A stretch of 64,000 nt of DNA, from contig CACGSX010000001.1 in the NCBI GenBank assembly GCA_902575835.1, positions 229,405 to 293,404 on the forward strand, read 5' to 3'. Under the pieces are notes generated by a model. It was not told the origin of the DNA. It worked only from the letters and a program-made list of their open reading frames with translations, and made no database searches. This DNA is from an uncultured Pelagibacteraceae bacterium. Lineage in GTDB: Bacteria; Pseudomonadota; Alphaproteobacteria; Pelagibacterales; Pelagibacteraceae. Shown in pieces: positions 49,371 to 61,664 of this stretch. Position numbers and translations under genes: made by a program. Within the stretch, counting starts at the first letter, position 1. Each line of letters starts with the position of its first letter.

Positions 49371-52028
49371 TTATTTTTTTAATTGAGCTTGAGCAGCAGC
49401 TAGTCTTGCAATAGGCACTCTATAAGGTGAACAGGATACATAATCTAAACCAGCACGTGCACAAAAGTCGATACTTTTCGGATCACCTCCATGTTCGCCA
49501 CATATACCAAGTTTGATTTTTTTGTTAATTTTTCTACCTTTTTTTGTTGCTATTTTTATCAAATCTCCAACTCCGTCGTCTATAGAAACAAATGGATCAA
49601 TATCAAAAATTTTATTATCAATATAATCATTTAAAAACTTACCACTATCATCTCTGCTAATGCCAAAAGTTGTTTGTGTTAAGTCATTTGTTCCAAAACT
49701 AAAGAATTCTGCATGTCTAGATATATCATCTGCTTTGATTGCTGCTCTTGGGAGCTCAATCATTGTACCCACTAAAAAATTTAGTTTTGTTTTAGTTTTG
49801 TTTTCAACTTCTTTTGCAACTCTAATTACTAAATCTTTCATTATTTTTATTTCTGCCTCAGTTGATACCAAAGGTATCATGATCTCAGGAATAATAGATT
49901 TTATCTTGAGTTTTTTACATTCAACTAAAGCATGGAAAATCGCTGTGCACTGCATCTCATATATTTCTGGGAATGATATACCTAATCTACAACCTCTATG
50001 ACCAAGCATTGGATTTTGTTCATGAAGTTCTGTTATTCTACCCTCTAATTCAGAACTTTTGATGTCTAAAGCATTTGCTACATCGCTAATTTCTTTTTGA
50101 TTTTTCGGTAAAAATTCATGAAGTGGTGGATCTAATAATCTAACTGTAACAGGTAGACCATTCATAATTTTAAAGATATCAATAAAATCCTTTTTTTGAA
50201 AAGGAAGTAGTTTCTTTAAAGCACTAGCCCTATCTTCTTTTGATTTTGATAAAATCATTTCTCTTACAGATAAAATTCTCTCTTCATCAAAAAACATATG
50301 TTCAGTTCTACAAAGACCTATTCCTTCAGCTCCAAATTCTCTAGCAGTTTTGCTATCAAGAGGTGTTTCAGAATTAGTTCTAATTTTTAGTTTTCTAAAT
50401 TTATCAGCCCAGCTCATAAGTTTAGAAAAATCTCCCGAAATTTCGGGTTTAACGGTTTTAACCTCTCCTTTTATAATTCTACCAGTTGATCCATCAATTG
50501 TAATTAAATCGCCTTCTTTAATATGATTATTTTTTGTTTTAAAAATTTTATTTTGGTAATCTATTTCTATTTCGCTTGAGCCAGATACACAAGGTCTACC
50601 CATTCCTCTTGCAACTACTGCCGCATGACTAGTCATTCCACCTCTTGCTGTAAGAATTCCTTTGGCAGCATGCATTCCATGAATATCTTCAGGTGATGTT
50701 TCTACTCTTACTAGGATTGTATTTTGCATCATTCCATTTAATCTTTCTGCTTCATCAGATGTAAAAACTACTTTTCCACTAGCTGCTCCTGGCGAAGCTG
50801 GGAGGCCTTTGGCTATTACTTCTAGATTTGCTGTTTCATCTAAAGTTGGATGAAGCAGAGTATCTAATGAATTTGGCTGTACTCTGAGCACTGCCTCTTT
50901 TTTTGTGATAAGTTTTTCTCTTTCCATGTCAACGGCTATTTTTACTGATGATTTTGCAGTTCTTTTTCCAGATCTTGTTTGCAACATCCACAACTTATTA
51001 TTTTCAACTGTGAACTCAACATCCTGCATATCTTTATAATATTTCTCCAGCTTTATAAGAATATTTTTTAGATTTTTGTAAACTCTAGGCATAGACTCTT
51101 CCATTGAAAGAAGTGTTTCTTTTGCATCTTTTCTAGCTTTCTTAGTTATATGTTGGGGTGTCCTTGTCCCTGCAACAACATCTTCTCCTTGAGCATTTAT
51201 TAAATATTCGCCATAGATTTCATTGATTCCATTGGATGGATTACGTGTAAACACAACACCTGTCGCACAATCAACACCCATATTACCAAAAACCATGGAC
51301 TGAACATTTACTGCAGTTCCCCACTCTGAAGGGATATGATTTAATTTTCTATAAACCTTTGCTCTGTTACTTTCCCATGACAAAAAGACTGCACTAATTG
51401 CACCTAGTAATTGTTCATTAATATTTTGAGGAAAATTTTTTTTTGTCTTTTCTTTTACAATATTTTTAAAGTCTTTAATCAATCCATCCCAATCATCTTC
51501 ATCCAAATCAGTGTCTAGCAGAACACCTTTTGTAAGTTTGTAATTTTCAATTAATTCTTCAAAATTATAACTTTCAACACCCATAACAACATTTGCATAC
51601 ATTTGTATAAATCTTCTATAACTATCTTTTGCAAATCTCATATTTGATGTTTTATTTGCTAAAGCAATTACAGTTTTGTCATTTAGTCCAAGATTTAAAA
51701 TAGTATCCATCATTCCTGGCATGGATACTCGCGCGCCAGATCTTACAGATAACAACAAAGGATTTTTCAAATCTCCAAATTTTTTACCAGAATCTTTTTC
51801 AATATTTTTTAATTCTTTATTTATTTCATTTATAATTTTAGGCTTTAATTTCTTTTTATTTTTATAAAATAAATCACAAACTTCAGTAGAAATCGTAAAT
51901 CCAGGTGGGACAGGTAAACCCATCCTTCCCATCTCTGATAAATTTGCACCTTTGCCTCCTAAAATATTTTTTGGGTTTTTTATTTTTTTTGTGTCTTTAG
52001 ATTTAAAATTAAAAACTAATTTCGGCAT
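49371..52028 (-). CDS. ppdK: Pyruvate, phosphate dikinase
   Basis: NILGGKGANLSEMGRMGLPVPPGFTIST; GGMTSHAAVVARGMGRPCVSG; FSFGTNDLTQTTFGISRDD. Confidence 0.98.
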   Translation of the reverse strand: MPKLVFNFKSKDTKKIKNPKNILGGKGANLSEMGRMGLPVPPGFTISTEVCDLFYKNKKKLKPKIINEINKELKNIEKDSGKKFGDLKNPLLLSVRSGARVSMPGMMDTILNLGLNDKTVIALANKTSNMRFAKDSYRRFIQMYANVVMGVESYNFEELIENYKLTKGVLLDTDLDEDDWDGLIKDFKNIVKEKTKKNFPQNINEQLLGAISAVFLSWESNRAKVYRKLNHIPSEWGTAVNVQSMVFGNMGVDCATGVVFTRNPSNGINEIYGEYLINAQGEDVVAGTRTPQHITKKARKDAKETLLSMEESMPRVYKNLKNILIKLEKYYKDMQDVEFTVENNKLWMLQTRSGKRTAKSSVKIAVDMEREKLITKKEAVLRVQPNSLDTLLHPTLDETANLEVIAKGLPASPGAASGKVVFTSDEAERLNGMMQNTILVRVETSPEDIHGMHAAKGILTARGGMTSHAAVVARGMGRPCVSGSSEIEIDYQNKIFKTKNNHIKEGDLITIDGSTGRIIKGEVKTVKPEISGDFSKLMSWADKFRKLKIRTNSETPLDSKTAREFGAEGIGLCRTEHMFFDEERILSVREMILSKSKEDRASALKKLLPFQKKDFIDIFKIMNGLPVTVRLLDPPLHEFLPKNQKEISDVANALDIKSSELEGRITELHEQNPMLGHRGCRLGISFPEIYEMQCTAIFHALVECKKLKIKSIIPEIMIPLVSTEAEIKIMKDLVIRVAKEVENKTKTKLNFLVGTMIELPRAAIKADDISRHAEFFSFGTNDLTQTTFGISRDDSGKFLNDYIDNKIFDIDPFVSIDDGVGDLIKIATKKGRKINKKIKLGICGEHGGDPKSIDFCARAGLDYVSCSPYRVPIARLAAAQAQLKK

Positions 52029-54092
52029 TTACGCTTCTATTTTTGAAAAGTTAAAATAATTATCGAAGCTTTTACACAACATTTTTAAAAGTTCTAGTCT
52101 ATTTTTTTTAATTAATTCTTCTTGATCATTAACTATTACATTATCAAAAAACTCATTTACCTCTATTTTGGCACTTGAGAGTATTTTGAGACTTTCATCA
52201 TAATCCTCGTCTCTAACTATACTTGAAAAATACTTTCTTATAGCATGTATTTTTTTATAAAGATTTTTTTCATAATCATTTTTAAAGAGACTTGGATCGG
52301 CAGAACCAACAATTTCTAGTTTTGATTTACTTTCGCTGTTTAAAATGTTTGCAGATCTTTTATAAATTGCAATAACATCAAGACCAAAATCTTTTTTAAT
52401 ATTTTTATTCAAATTTAATGATTTGTTAAAAATTTTTAGTAAATCATCTATTCCATAAGAATTAGTGGAGCATTCAATAATATCCGACCTAATATTTTTT
52501 TCTTTTAAATAATTTTTTAGTCTATCTATAATAAAATCTCCCAATTCATCATTTATCAATTTTGAGTCAAAAGAGTAATTTTGTTCTTTGTATAAATTTA
52601 TTGAATAATTTATTAGATCTTTTAATTTTATTTTTTTTTGATTTTCAATTATTAACCTTAATATACTAATTGCCGTTCTTCTTAAGGCATAAGGATCTTT
52701 TGAACTAGTTGGTTTGAGATTAATTCCAAAAAATCCAACTAAAGAGTCTATTTTGTCACTTAACGATAATGCTATGCTGTATAGTTTTTTTGGAACTTTA
52801 CTATCAATGCCACTTGGTAAGTAATGCTCTGAAACAGCTAAACTTATTTCTTCGTCAAAACCTTGCTCTCTTGCGAAATATCCACCCATCACGCCTTGTA
52901 ATTCGGGAAACTCTCCAACTAAATCCGACATCAAATCTACTTTGCAAATTGAGGAGGCAATTTCTATCTTTTCTTTACTTATTAAAAGTTCATCTGATAT
53001 TATTCCGCTAAGTTTTCTTACTCTTTGTATTTTATCAAAATAACTTCCCAACCCTTTAAAATAATTAATTTGCTTCAATCTAGACACCTGTTTAACTAAA
53101 TTTTGAGACTTATTTCTATTCCAAAAAAATTCTGCATCTGACAACCTTGCATCTACAACATTTTGATTTCCTAATTTAACTAATCCCTTTTTGTCCTTGC
53201 AATCTGCTACAACTATAAAATTATTTGTTATTTTGTTTTTGCTATCAAATGTAGGAAAATATTTTTGGTGATGCTGCATTGTTATAATAAGTATTTCTTG
53301 TGGAATTTCTAAAAATTTCTTATTAAACTCACATACTAAAATTTTTGGTTTTTCAACAATATTTATTATTTCGTTTATAAGTTTTTCATTCAAGTTTATA
53401 TGAATTTTTTTTTGATTAGTTGCTTTATTTATTTCTTTAATTATAAATTCTTTCCTTTTATCTTGATCAATTGTTACTCCTTTTTGTTTAAAAAATTTTA
53501 TATAAGATTTAAAATCAAAAAAACTTTTTACTTTATCTTCTAGATCTTTATCTGTAAAAGTTTTATTTGAGCTCTGTAGATGATTTAATTTAAATTCAAT
53601 TATTTTTTTATCAAATAAAGCCAATATTGATTTTAATGGTCTTCCCCAATATAAATCATGATTGCCCCATTTCATTGATTTTTTCCATGAAATTTTTAAA
53701 AGTAAACTTGCAATACTTTCTTTTAATAAATCGTATGTTTTTATTTTTTGCGATGGTTTATTGTAGAAGTAGAATATGCCTTTTTCAGTGCTTTTTTTGA
53801 AAACTTTTTCTTTACTTATTTTATTGGATTTTAAAAATCCTTCCAAAGCCTTTTCTGGAGCATTTATATTAGGACCTCTAATTTCCTCTGCTTTTTTTAT
53901 TACATCTTTAGATATCTTATTTATATGAACAATGAGCCTATTTGGAGTTGAATAAGCGTTAATTTTACCTTTAACTATAATTTCATTATCATCAAAAAAT
54001 TTTTTAAAAATTTGTGTTAATTCATTTCTAGCATTGATTTGTAATCTAGAAGGTATTTCTTCACTAAATAATTCAAGGAAAAATTCAGACAT
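52029..54092 (-). CDS. glyS: Glycyl-tRNA synthetase beta subunit
   Basis: FFLELFSEEIPSRLQINARNEL; MGGYFAREQGFDEEISLAVSEHYLPSG; DPYALRRTAISILRLI. Confidence 0.96.
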   Translation of the reverse strand: MSEFFLELFSEEIPSRLQINARNELTQIFKKFFDDNEIIVKGKINAYSTPNRLIVHINKISKDVIKKAEEIRGPNINAPEKALEGFLKSNKISKEKVFKKSTEKGIFYFYNKPSQKIKTYDLLKESIASLLLKISWKKSMKWGNHDLYWGRPLKSILALFDKKIIEFKLNHLQSSNKTFTDKDLEDKVKSFFDFKSYIKFFKQKGVTIDQDKRKEFIIKEINKATNQKKIHINLNEKLINEIINIVEKPKILVCEFNKKFLEIPQEILIITMQHHQKYFPTFDSKNKITNNFIVVADCKDKKGLVKLGNQNVVDARLSDAEFFWNRNKSQNLVKQVSRLKQINYFKGLGSYFDKIQRVRKLSGIISDELLISKEKIEIASSICKVDLMSDLVGEFPELQGVMGGYFAREQGFDEEISLAVSEHYLPSGIDSKVPKKLYSIALSLSDKIDSLVGFFGINLKPTSSKDPYALRRTAISILRLIIENQKKIKLKDLINYSINLYKEQNYSFDSKLINDELGDFIIDRLKNYLKEKNIRSDIIECSTNSYGIDDLLKIFNKSLNLNKNIKKDFGLDVIAIYKRSANILNSESKSKLEIVGSADPSLFKNDYEKNLYKKIHAIRKYFSSIVRDEDYDESLKILSSAKIEVNEFFDNVIVNDQEELIKKNRLELLKMLCKSFDNYFNFSKIEA

Positions 54093-54093
54093 T

Positions 54094-54978
54094 TTAATTT
54101 TGTGTTTCTACCCAAATTTTTCCAATTTCTCTTGTTAGATCTCTTATCCTTGCAATATATTCTGCTCTTTGAGCAACACTTATAACTCCTCTGGCATCTA
54201 AAATATTGAACACATGACTTGATTTTAAACATTGATCATATGCTGGAAGAGAAATTTTCTTTTCAATTAATGATTTTGCTTCTTCTTCGAGCATATCAAA
54301 AATTTTAAATAATTTATCTGTGTTTGCATACTCAAAATTATAGGCTGAAAATTCTTTTTCAGCTTGATGAAAAACATCTTTGTATAAAACTCCCTCATCA
54401 TTCCAAATTAAATCAAAAACATTTTTTTTACCTTGAATAAACATACATAATCTCTCTAAACCATAAGTAATTTCAACAGATATTGGATTGCATTCCATCC
54501 CTGCCATTTGTTGAAAATAAGTAAATTGAGTAACTTCCATACCATCACACCATACCTCCCATCCAAGACCAGCAGCACCTAAGGTTGGACTTTCCCAATC
54601 ATCCTCTACAAATCTGATATCGTGCTCTTCGTATTTAATACCTACTGATGAAAGGCTATTAAGATACATTCTTTTAATATCTTTTGGTGAAGGTTTTATT
54701 AGAACTTGAAATTGATAGTAGTGTTGTAGACGATTAGGATTTTCTCCATACCTTCCATCTGTTGGTCTTCTTGATGGTTGAACATAAGCTGTTTTCCATG
54801 GTTTAGAACCTAATGATCTTAGAGTTGTTGCTGGGTGAAATGTTCCTGCTCCAACTTCTAAATCATAAGGTTGTAAAATAATACAACCTTTTTTTGACCA
54901 GTGCTTTTGTAGATTTAAAATTGTATCCTGAAAAGAGATAAATGATTTTGGATTTTTTATTTTTTTTTTAGAAACCAT
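54094..54978 (-). CDS. glyQ: Glycyl-tRNA synthetase alpha subunit
   Basis: [64 protein letters not shown]. Confidence 0.97.
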   Translation of the reverse strand: MVSKKKIKNPKSFISFQDTILNLQKHWSKKGCIILQPYDLEVGAGTFHPATTLRSLGSKPWKTAYVQPSRRPTDGRYGENPNRLQHYYQFQVLIKPSPKDIKRMYLNSLSSVGIKYEEHDIRFVEDDWESPTLGAAGLGWEVWCDGMEVTQFTYFQQMAGMECNPISVEITYGLERLCMFIQGKKNVFDLIWNDEGVLYKDVFHQAEKEFSAYNFEYANTDKLFKIFDMLEEEAKSLIEKKISLPAYDQCLKSSHVFNILDARGVISVAQRAEYIARIRDLTREIGKIWVETQN

Positions 54979-55774
54979 ATTTTTGCCAAATAGATCTTTC
55001 TTCTAAAACACTTATCAATTTATCCGCATGGTCCTCTGAAGACGAAAGTTTTTTGGCAAGCCATCCTTTAGACTTTTCAAATTTTTTAATTTCAACATCT
55101 TCACCAAATTTTTCTCTTAATATCTGATCTGCATTCCCTATTCCATCTATCAAACCAAGTTTTAGGGATGTTTTGCCAGACCAAAATTCTCCAGAAAAAA
55201 GTTCAACATCAGTTTTGTTTAGTTTTGTTGATCTACTTTCCTCTACAACATTAATAAATTCTTGGTGAAGTTCCAATTGAATATTTTTTAATCTTTGAAT
55301 GTCCTCTTCTTTCTCGTCTAAAAAAGGATCTAGTGTACTTTTATTTTTTCCGGCTGTATAAACCCTTCTTTGAACCCCAATTTTTTGAATTAAATCTTTA
55401 AAACCAAAAGAAGAATAAATCACTCCTATTGATCCGATTATAGAACTTGCATTAGCATAAATCTCATCACCTGCGCATGCAATTAGATAGCCTCCAGATG
55501 CAGCAACATCTTCCGCAAAAATTATTACTTTCTTTTTGTTTTTCTTAGATTGTTCTTTTATAAATTTATATATTAGATGTGATTGAACCGGTGAACCACC
55601 TGGTGAATTAATTGAAATTGCAACAGCCTCTGCTTTTTTTACTGAAAAAGCTTTTTTTATCATTTCTTCTTGGGATGAATATTCTATTCCTTGTTTAAAC
55701 TTTCCAACATTTCCAATGACGCCGGTAAGTCTTAAATGACTAACAATTTTTTTTTTTTTAAAAAATGAAAACAT
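54968..55774 (-). CDS. sppA: Signal peptide peptidase SppA-like (S49)
   Basis: [55 protein letters not shown]. Confidence 0.92.
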   Translation of the reverse strand: MFSFFKKKKIVSHLRLTGVIGNVGKFKQGIEYSSQEEMIKKAFSVKKAEAVAISINSPGGSPVQSHLIYKFIKEQSKKNKKKVIIFAEDVAASGGYLIACAGDEIYANASSIIGSIGVIYSSFGFKDLIQKIGVQRRVYTAGKNKSTLDPFLDEKEEDIQRLKNIQLELHQEFINVVEESRSTKLNKTDVELFSGEFWSGKTSLKLGLIDGIGNADQILREKFGEDVEIKKFEKSKGWLAKKLSSSEDHADKLISVLEERSIWQKYGF

Positions 55775-55882
55775 ACAAATGATTATAAAAATTTTACTTA
55801 ATTATAAAGCTACTTATAGTTGAAGAAATAGGTGCGTCAATTGATAAGTATATTAATAAACTTAATGTAATATTTTGAATTT

Positions 55883-56896
55883 ATGGGTTTGGTAATTCAA
55901 TTAAAAAAGCAAATAACTAATGCATATACAGATTTAGTAAATTCTGTTGATGAAAAACTAAGTCTAGTTGAAGACAAAATTTCTTATAAATTAGATAGTA
56001 AAGTTGAGCTTGTTAAAGAAATGACAGCTTACCACATGACTAGTGGAGGTAAAAGATTAAGAGCATTGCTTACTTTAGAATCTGCTAAATTGTGTGGATA
56101 TACAAAAGGTAGTAGAGATGTTAACCTAGCTGCATGTGTTGAACTTATACACGCAGCAACTCTTATGCATGATGATGTAATTGACAGCGCAGATGTAAGA
56201 AGAGGCAAAAAAACTACAAATAAAATTTGGGGAAATCAGTCATCAATTCTTGTTGGGGACTATTTATTAAGTAGATGTTTTGAAATGATGGTTGAGGATG
56301 GGAGTATTGAAGTATTAAAACTTTTATCTTCTACATCATCAACTATTGCTCAAGGAGAAGTTTTGCAGTTACAACATAAAGGTGACACTGAAATGTTAGA
56401 AGAAACATATTTGAATATAATTTCTTCTAAAACAGCAGCTTTATTTTCAGCATCTTCTAAAGTTGGATCGATAATCACCGATAAAGGCAATAAATTTAAA
56501 GATGCACTAGAATTCTATGGAAAGAACCTTGGATTAACATTTCAAATTGCAGATGACACACTTGACTATAACTCAGAATTAAAAATGTTTGGTAAAGAGA
56601 TAGGGAAAGATTTCTTTGAGGGCAAGGTAACTCTCCCAATAATTTTATTAAATCAAAAATTATCTTCAGCTGAAAAATTAGTTTTAAAAAAAATATTTGA
56701 ACAGAATATCAGATCTAAAGAACAATTTGACTATGTGCTTAAGTTAGTAAAAAAATATAATATAATTAACGAGTGTTACAAAAAAGCGGAACACTATATA
56801 AGTTTAGCATCAAATTCATTAAGTATATTTCAAGATTGTGAAGAAAAAACTATACTTAGAAATTTAACAGCTTTTAGTATTAATAGAAAATTTTAA
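55883..56896 (+). CDS. ispB: Octaprenyl/polyprenyl diphosphate synthase
   Basis: GGKRLRALLTL; LIHAATLMHDDVIDSADVRRGKKTTN; LTFQIADDTLDY. Confidence 0.93.
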   Translation: MGLVIQLKKQITNAYTDLVNSVDEKLSLVEDKISYKLDSKVELVKEMTAYHMTSGGKRLRALLTLESAKLCGYTKGSRDVNLAACVELIHAATLMHDDVIDSADVRRGKKTTNKIWGNQSSILVGDYLLSRCFEMMVEDGSIEVLKLLSSTSSTIAQGEVLQLQHKGDTEMLEETYLNIISSKTAALFSASSKVGSIITDKGNKFKDALEFYGKNLGLTFQIADDTLDYNSELKMFGKEIGKDFFEGKVTLPIILLNQKLSSAEKLVLKKIFEQNIRSKEQFDYVLKLVKKYNIINECYKKAEHYISLASNSLSIFQDCEEKTILRNLTAFSINRKF

Positions 56897-57516
56897 GGTG
56901 ATAAGAGAATTTTTTTCCAAGCATTATCTTCTTTGATATATTTTAATCTTTCGTGAATTCTATTTTTACCATCTAACCAAAATTCAATTTCATGGTGTTT
57001 TAATCTCCAGCCAGACCAATGATCAGGTCTTGGAACATTATTTTCATCTTTATAGAGATCTTTAAATTTTTTTATTGATTGGTTTAGTTCTTCTCTATCT
57101 TTTAAAATTGAGCTTTGATTTGAGGCCCAAGCACCAATTCTACTTCCATAACTTCTGGAATTATAATAACTATCCGCTTCATCATCTGAAACTTTTTCAG
57201 CGGTACCAACTATACGGATTTGTCTGAGTAAACTTTTCCAATGAAAGCACATTGAAATATTTGGATTCTGCTTTATAGAGTTTCCTTTATTGCTATTAAA
57301 GTTAGTATAAAAGACAAATCCATCTTCTCCATAGTCTTTGAGCAATACCATTCTTACATTTGGATAACCCTTCTTGTCAATAGTGCCTAGAGCTAATGCA
57401 TTTGGATCATTAATTTCAGTTTTCTTTGCCTCTTTATACCATTCGGTGAATAATAATATTGGATTATCAAGTTCAAGAAAGCATTTATCTAATCCTAAAG
57501 AATTTTTTTCGTTCAT
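56893..57516 (-). CDS. pdxH: Pyridoxamine 5'-phosphate oxidase
   Basis: NVRMVLLKDYGEDGFVFYTNFNSNKG; SYGSRIGAWASNQSS; WSGWRLKHHEIEFWLDGKNRIHERL. Confidence 0.96.
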   Translation of the reverse strand: MNEKNSLGLDKCFLELDNPILLFTEWYKEAKKTEINDPNALALGTIDKKGYPNVRMVLLKDYGEDGFVFYTNFNSNKGNSIKQNPNISMCFHWKSLLRQIRIVGTAEKVSDDEADSYYNSRSYGSRIGAWASNQSSILKDREELNQSIKKFKDLYKDENNVPRPDHWSGWRLKHHEIEFWLDGKNRIHERLKYIKEDNAWKKILLSP

Positions 57517-57548
57517 AATTTAACCAAAATAATTTATATATTAATATA

Positions 57549-58634
57549 ATGTCTTTTAATACATTTGGAAAATTTTTTCGATTTACTACATGGGGTGAGT
57601 CTCATGGTCCAGCAATAGGGTGTGTTGTTGATGGATGTCCTCCAAATATTAAGCTTAATATCAAAGACATTCAGTTAGAATTAAATAAAAGAAAGCCTGG
57701 TCAGTCTAAATTCACAACTCAAAGAAAAGAGGATGATAAAGTGGAAATTTTATCAGGAACATTTGAAGGCAAAACAACTGGTACGCCTATCTCAATGATT
57801 ATCTTCAATAAAGATATGCGTTCTAAGGATTATAAAAATATTAAAGATAAATTTAGACCTGGTCATGCTGATTACACATATTTTAAAAAATATGGAATTA
57901 GAGATTATAGAGGTGGAGGCAGACAGTCAGCAAGAGAGACTGCATCAAGAGTGGCGGCAGGAGCAATAGCAAAACAAGTTTTAGAAAAAATTATCGGAAA
58001 AAAATACAATGTAATTGGAGCAGTAACACAATTAGGAATACTAGGATGTGATACAGAAAAATGGGATGACAAATTCATTGCAAAAAATCCTTTATTTTGT
58101 CCTGATAAAAAAGTTTTAAAATTATGGGAAAAATATTTACTTGGAATAAGGAAAGATGGCTCATCATGTGGGGCTGTTATTGAAGTAAGAGCAAGAAGTG
58201 TGCCTGTCGGATTGGGAGCTCCAATTTATTCTAAATTAGATATGGATTTGGCATCAGCTATGATGAGTATAAACGCTGTAAAAGGAGTAAACATAGGATC
58301 AGGTATGAACTCTGCTCAACTCTCTGGTGAACAAAATTCTGATGAAATGTCTCAAAAAGGAAAGAAAACAAAATTTAAATCAAATAATGCTGGAGGAATT
58401 TTAGGAGGAATTTCTAGTGGACAAGAAATAATAGTTTCATTTGCAGTAAAACCGACTTCATCAATTCTTTCTCAAAGAAAAACAATTAATAAATTTGGAA
58501 AAAATACTTCAATTTCAGTCACAGGTAGACATGATCCTTGCGTAGGTATTAGGGCGGTACCTATAGGTGAAGCAATGATGCATTGCGTAATCCTTGATCA
58601 CTACTTAATGAATAAAGCTCAATGTGGAAATTAG
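57549..58634 (+). CDS. aroC: Chorismate synthase
   Basis: [69 protein letters not shown]. Confidence 0.98.
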   Translation: MSFNTFGKFFRFTTWGESHGPAIGCVVDGCPPNIKLNIKDIQLELNKRKPGQSKFTTQRKEDDKVEILSGTFEGKTTGTPISMIIFNKDMRSKDYKNIKDKFRPGHADYTYFKKYGIRDYRGGGRQSARETASRVAAGAIAKQVLEKIIGKKYNVIGAVTQLGILGCDTEKWDDKFIAKNPLFCPDKKVLKLWEKYLLGIRKDGSSCGAVIEVRARSVPVGLGAPIYSKLDMDLASAMMSINAVKGVNIGSGMNSAQLSGEQNSDEMSQKGKKTKFKSNNAGGILGGISSGQEIIVSFAVKPTSSILSQRKTINKFGKNTSISVTGRHDPCVGIRAVPIGEAMMHCVILDHYLMNKAQCGN

Positions 58635-60541
58635 TTCGTTTTTTTAATTACAACTTTGGAATTTAAAGTTTCTAAAACCTTCGCTTCAATAGATTTAGCA
58701 TCTAAACCAGCTTCTTTATACATTTCTTCTGGTTTATCTTGGTCTAAAAATTTATCAGGCAAAATCATTGATCTGAATTTTAAATTATTATCTAATAAAT
58801 TCTTTTCATTTAAAAAATGATTTACATGAGCTCCAAAACCTCCAATAGAACCTTCTTCCAATGTAATTAGTGCTTCATGATTTGTTGCAGCTTGCCATAT
58901 GAGATTTTCATCCAAAGGTTTTGCAAATCTAGCATCTATAATTGTGGGTTTAATTCCCATTTTTTTTAAACTTTCTTCAGCCAATAAACATTCTTTTAAT
59001 CTGTTTCCAAAACTTACTAAAGCAACTTTCTTTCCTTCTCTTATAACTCTTCCTTTTCCAATATCGATTTTTTCGTTGATATCGGGTAATTCTAAACCTG
59101 CTCCATTTCCCCTTGGATATCTAAATGCACACGGTTGATTATTAATATCTACTGACGTATTAACCATTCTTACTAATTCTGCCTCGTCACTTGCTGCCAT
59201 AATAATAAAATTGGGTAAAGTTGATAAATATGTAATATCAAAAGAACCTGCATGAGTCGCTCCATCGGCACCAACTAAACCAGCTCTATCAATTGCAAAT
59301 CTTACTGGTAAACTTTGAATCGCAACATCATGAACTACCTGATCATAAGCTCTTTGTAAAAATGTTGAATAAATTGCTGCATAAGGCTTATAACCTTCTG
59401 TGGCTAAACCTGCAGCAAAAGTAACAGCATGCTGTTCAGCAATTCCAACATCAAAAGTTCTATCCGGGAAAACTTTACTAAATGCGTCCATTCCTGTCCC
59501 AGACGGCATAGCTGCAGTTATGCCCACAATTTTACTGTCTTTCCTTGCATGCTCTATTAATGTATTTGCAAATACTTTTGTAAAAGCAGGAGCCTTGGTT
59601 GTTGATTTTTGTTGAACTCCAGTTTGAACATCAAATTTTGTAACTCCGTGATACTTATCATCAGATTTTTCAGCAAAACTATATCCTTTGCCTTTTTGAG
59701 TTTTTATATGAATTAGTATTGGACCATTATAATTACTTTCTTTTGCATTTTTTAAAATTGGCAATAAAACATCTAAATCATGACCATCAATTGGACCAAC
59801 ATAATAAAAACCTAATGAATTAAATAATGTACCACCTGTGACAGCGGATCTGAAAAAATCTTCAGCCTTTCCAGCCTTTTTGCTAAATCTTTTCGAAAAG
59901 GATGAAATAATCATTTTAACAGTTTCTCTTAAACTAAAATAAATCTTACCTGAAAAAATTTTAGCAAGGTAAGATTTCATTGCACCAACTGGTTTTGCAA
60001 TTGACATATCATTGTCATTCAAAATTACGATCATTTTAGTTTTTGAGTCTCCAGCATTATTCATGGCTTCATATGCCATTCCTGCACTCATGGCACCGTC
60101 ACCAATAACTGCTATAACCTGATCTGATTTATTTGATAATTTATTTGCTGTTGCAATACCAAGTCCAGCAGAAATAGACGTAGAACTATGAGCTGCACCA
60201 AAGGGGTCAAACTCACTTTCCGATCGCTTTGTAAAACCAGATAATCCACTTCCTTGTCTTAAAGTTCTTATTTTATCTTTTCTTCCTGTTAAAATTTTAT
60301 GAGGGTATGATTGATGGCCAACATCCCATATCAATTTGTCTTTTGGAGTGTCAAAAACATAATGAAGTGCTACTGTTAATTCTACAACACCTAAACCTGC
60401 ACCTAGATGACCACCTGTTTTTGAGACAGCATCAATCATTTCGCTTCTTACTTCATCTGATAGAAATTTTAATTCTTCATTATTGAGTTTTTTTATATCT
60501 GAAGGAAAATTAATATTATTTAAATATTTATAATTCTGCAT
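58631..60541 (-). CDS. dxs: 1-deoxy-D-xylulose-5-phosphate synthase
   Basis: [85 protein letters not shown]. Confidence 0.98.
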   Translation of the reverse strand: MQNYKYLNNINFPSDIKKLNNEELKFLSDEVRSEMIDAVSKTGGHLGAGLGVVELTVALHYVFDTPKDKLIWDVGHQSYPHKILTGRKDKIRTLRQGSGLSGFTKRSESEFDPFGAAHSSTSISAGLGIATANKLSNKSDQVIAVIGDGAMSAGMAYEAMNNAGDSKTKMIVILNDNDMSIAKPVGAMKSYLAKIFSGKIYFSLRETVKMIISSFSKRFSKKAGKAEDFFRSAVTGGTLFNSLGFYYVGPIDGHDLDVLLPILKNAKESNYNGPILIHIKTQKGKGYSFAEKSDDKYHGVTKFDVQTGVQQKSTTKAPAFTKVFANTLIEHARKDSKIVGITAAMPSGTGMDAFSKVFPDRTFDVGIAEQHAVTFAAGLATEGYKPYAAIYSTFLQRAYDQVVHDVAIQSLPVRFAIDRAGLVGADGATHAGSFDITYLSTLPNFIIMAASDEAELVRMVNTSVDINNQPCAFRYPRGNGAGLELPDINEKIDIGKGRVIREGKKVALVSFGNRLKECLLAEESLKKMGIKPTIIDARFAKPLDENLIWQAATNHEALITLEEGSIGGFGAHVNHFLNEKNLLDNNLKFRSMILPDKFLDQDKPEEMYKEAGLDAKSIEAKVLETLNSKVVIKKTN

Positions 60542-61411
60542 TTATTTATTTCTACTTAATATAAATTCAATTGTCTCTTTTAAATCACTAGCATTATTTC
60601 CATATTCAACTAAGCTATTAAATATTTCTTTTTTTAGTTTTGATGCATATTTAATAGCATTTTTATATCCTAGTAAACTTATTAATGTTGCTTTTCCCTT
60701 TTTAGAATCTTTATTTGTTTTTTTTCCTGCAGTTTTTGATGTACTGCTATAATCAATTAAATCATCTGCAATTTGAAAAAGTAAACCAATTTTTTCACCT
60801 ATAACTGAAAATTTTTTTATTTGATCTTTTTTGTTTGTCAAGATAACTGGAGACAAACAACTGAATGAAAATAATTTTCCAGTCTTTTTAATCTCCATAT
60901 CTATAATTTTTTGTTTAGAAACTTTTTTTCTTTCATAATTTAAATCCAAAAATTGACCTCCAGCTATTCCTTGGTGTCCTGATGATTGAGATATTAGATT
61001 TATTAAAGTTATTTTTTTATTGTTATTTATACTGAACTTTGGATCAGATAAAATTTCAAAAGCTAATGTCAAAAGGGAGTTGCCAGCTAAAACCGCCGTT
61101 GATTCTCCAAATTTTTTATGTGTAGTTAGTTTACCTCTTCTAATATCATCATCATCCATACAAGGTAAATCGTCATGTATTAGTGAATAAGCGTGTATAC
61201 ATTCAACAGCTGAACTTAAATACAAAAGATTTTTTTTTTCTACATTAAAAATTTTTCCAACATCAAAAATAAGCTTAGATCTTATTTTTTTTCCTCCGGG
61301 AAATAAACCATACTTAATAGGTATAATTAGATCTGTTTTTTTTTGTTTTGTTAAATAATTTTTTAAAAATTTATTTACTACATAAACAGTTCTCGCTAAT
61401 TTTTTTTTCAT
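60542..61411 (-). CDS. ispA: Farnesyl/geranylgeranyl diphosphate synthase
   Basis: CIHAYSLIHDDLPCMDDDDIRRGKLTTHKKFGES; GLLFQIADDLIDY. Confidence 0.94.
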   Translation of the reverse strand: MKKKLARTVYVVNKFLKNYLTKQKKTDLIIPIKYGLFPGGKKIRSKLIFDVGKIFNVEKKNLLYLSSAVECIHAYSLIHDDLPCMDDDDIRRGKLTTHKKFGESTAVLAGNSLLTLAFEILSDPKFSINNNKKITLINLISQSSGHQGIAGGQFLDLNYERKKVSKQKIIDMEIKKTGKLFSFSCLSPVILTNKKDQIKKFSVIGEKIGLLFQIADDLIDYSSTSKTAGKKTNKDSKKGKATLISLLGYKNAIKYASKLKKEIFNSLVEYGNNASDLKETIEFILSRNK

Positions 61412-61644
61412 TTTTTTGAGGTTAATTCTTCGATTTTAAGCTTGGTGCTTTCAGATATATTTTTCGAGTCCTTTTGAAATTTTTTCTCTATTAAATTATT
61501 TAACTTTATTAAATATTGATAATCATCAATAGATCCTTCCAAATTTTTTTTACTTTCTAATTCTTGTATTAAACGATCCGCTATATCTGTGAGTTCATTC
61601 AAAGATTTTGTTTCAATATCATCTGGCAAAATTTTTTCATTCAT
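61408..61644 (-). CDS. xseB: Exodeoxyribonuclease VII small subunit
   Basis: 78 aa helical protein; SLNELTDIADRLIQELESKKNLEGSIDDYQYLIKLNNLIEK; upstream of ispA-dxs as is common. Confidence 0.8.
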   Translation of the reverse strand: MNEKILPDDIETKSLNELTDIADRLIQELESKKNLEGSIDDYQYLIKLNNLIEKKFQKDSKNISESTKLKIEELTSKK

Positions 61645-61664
61645 ATAATAATTTGTAATATTAT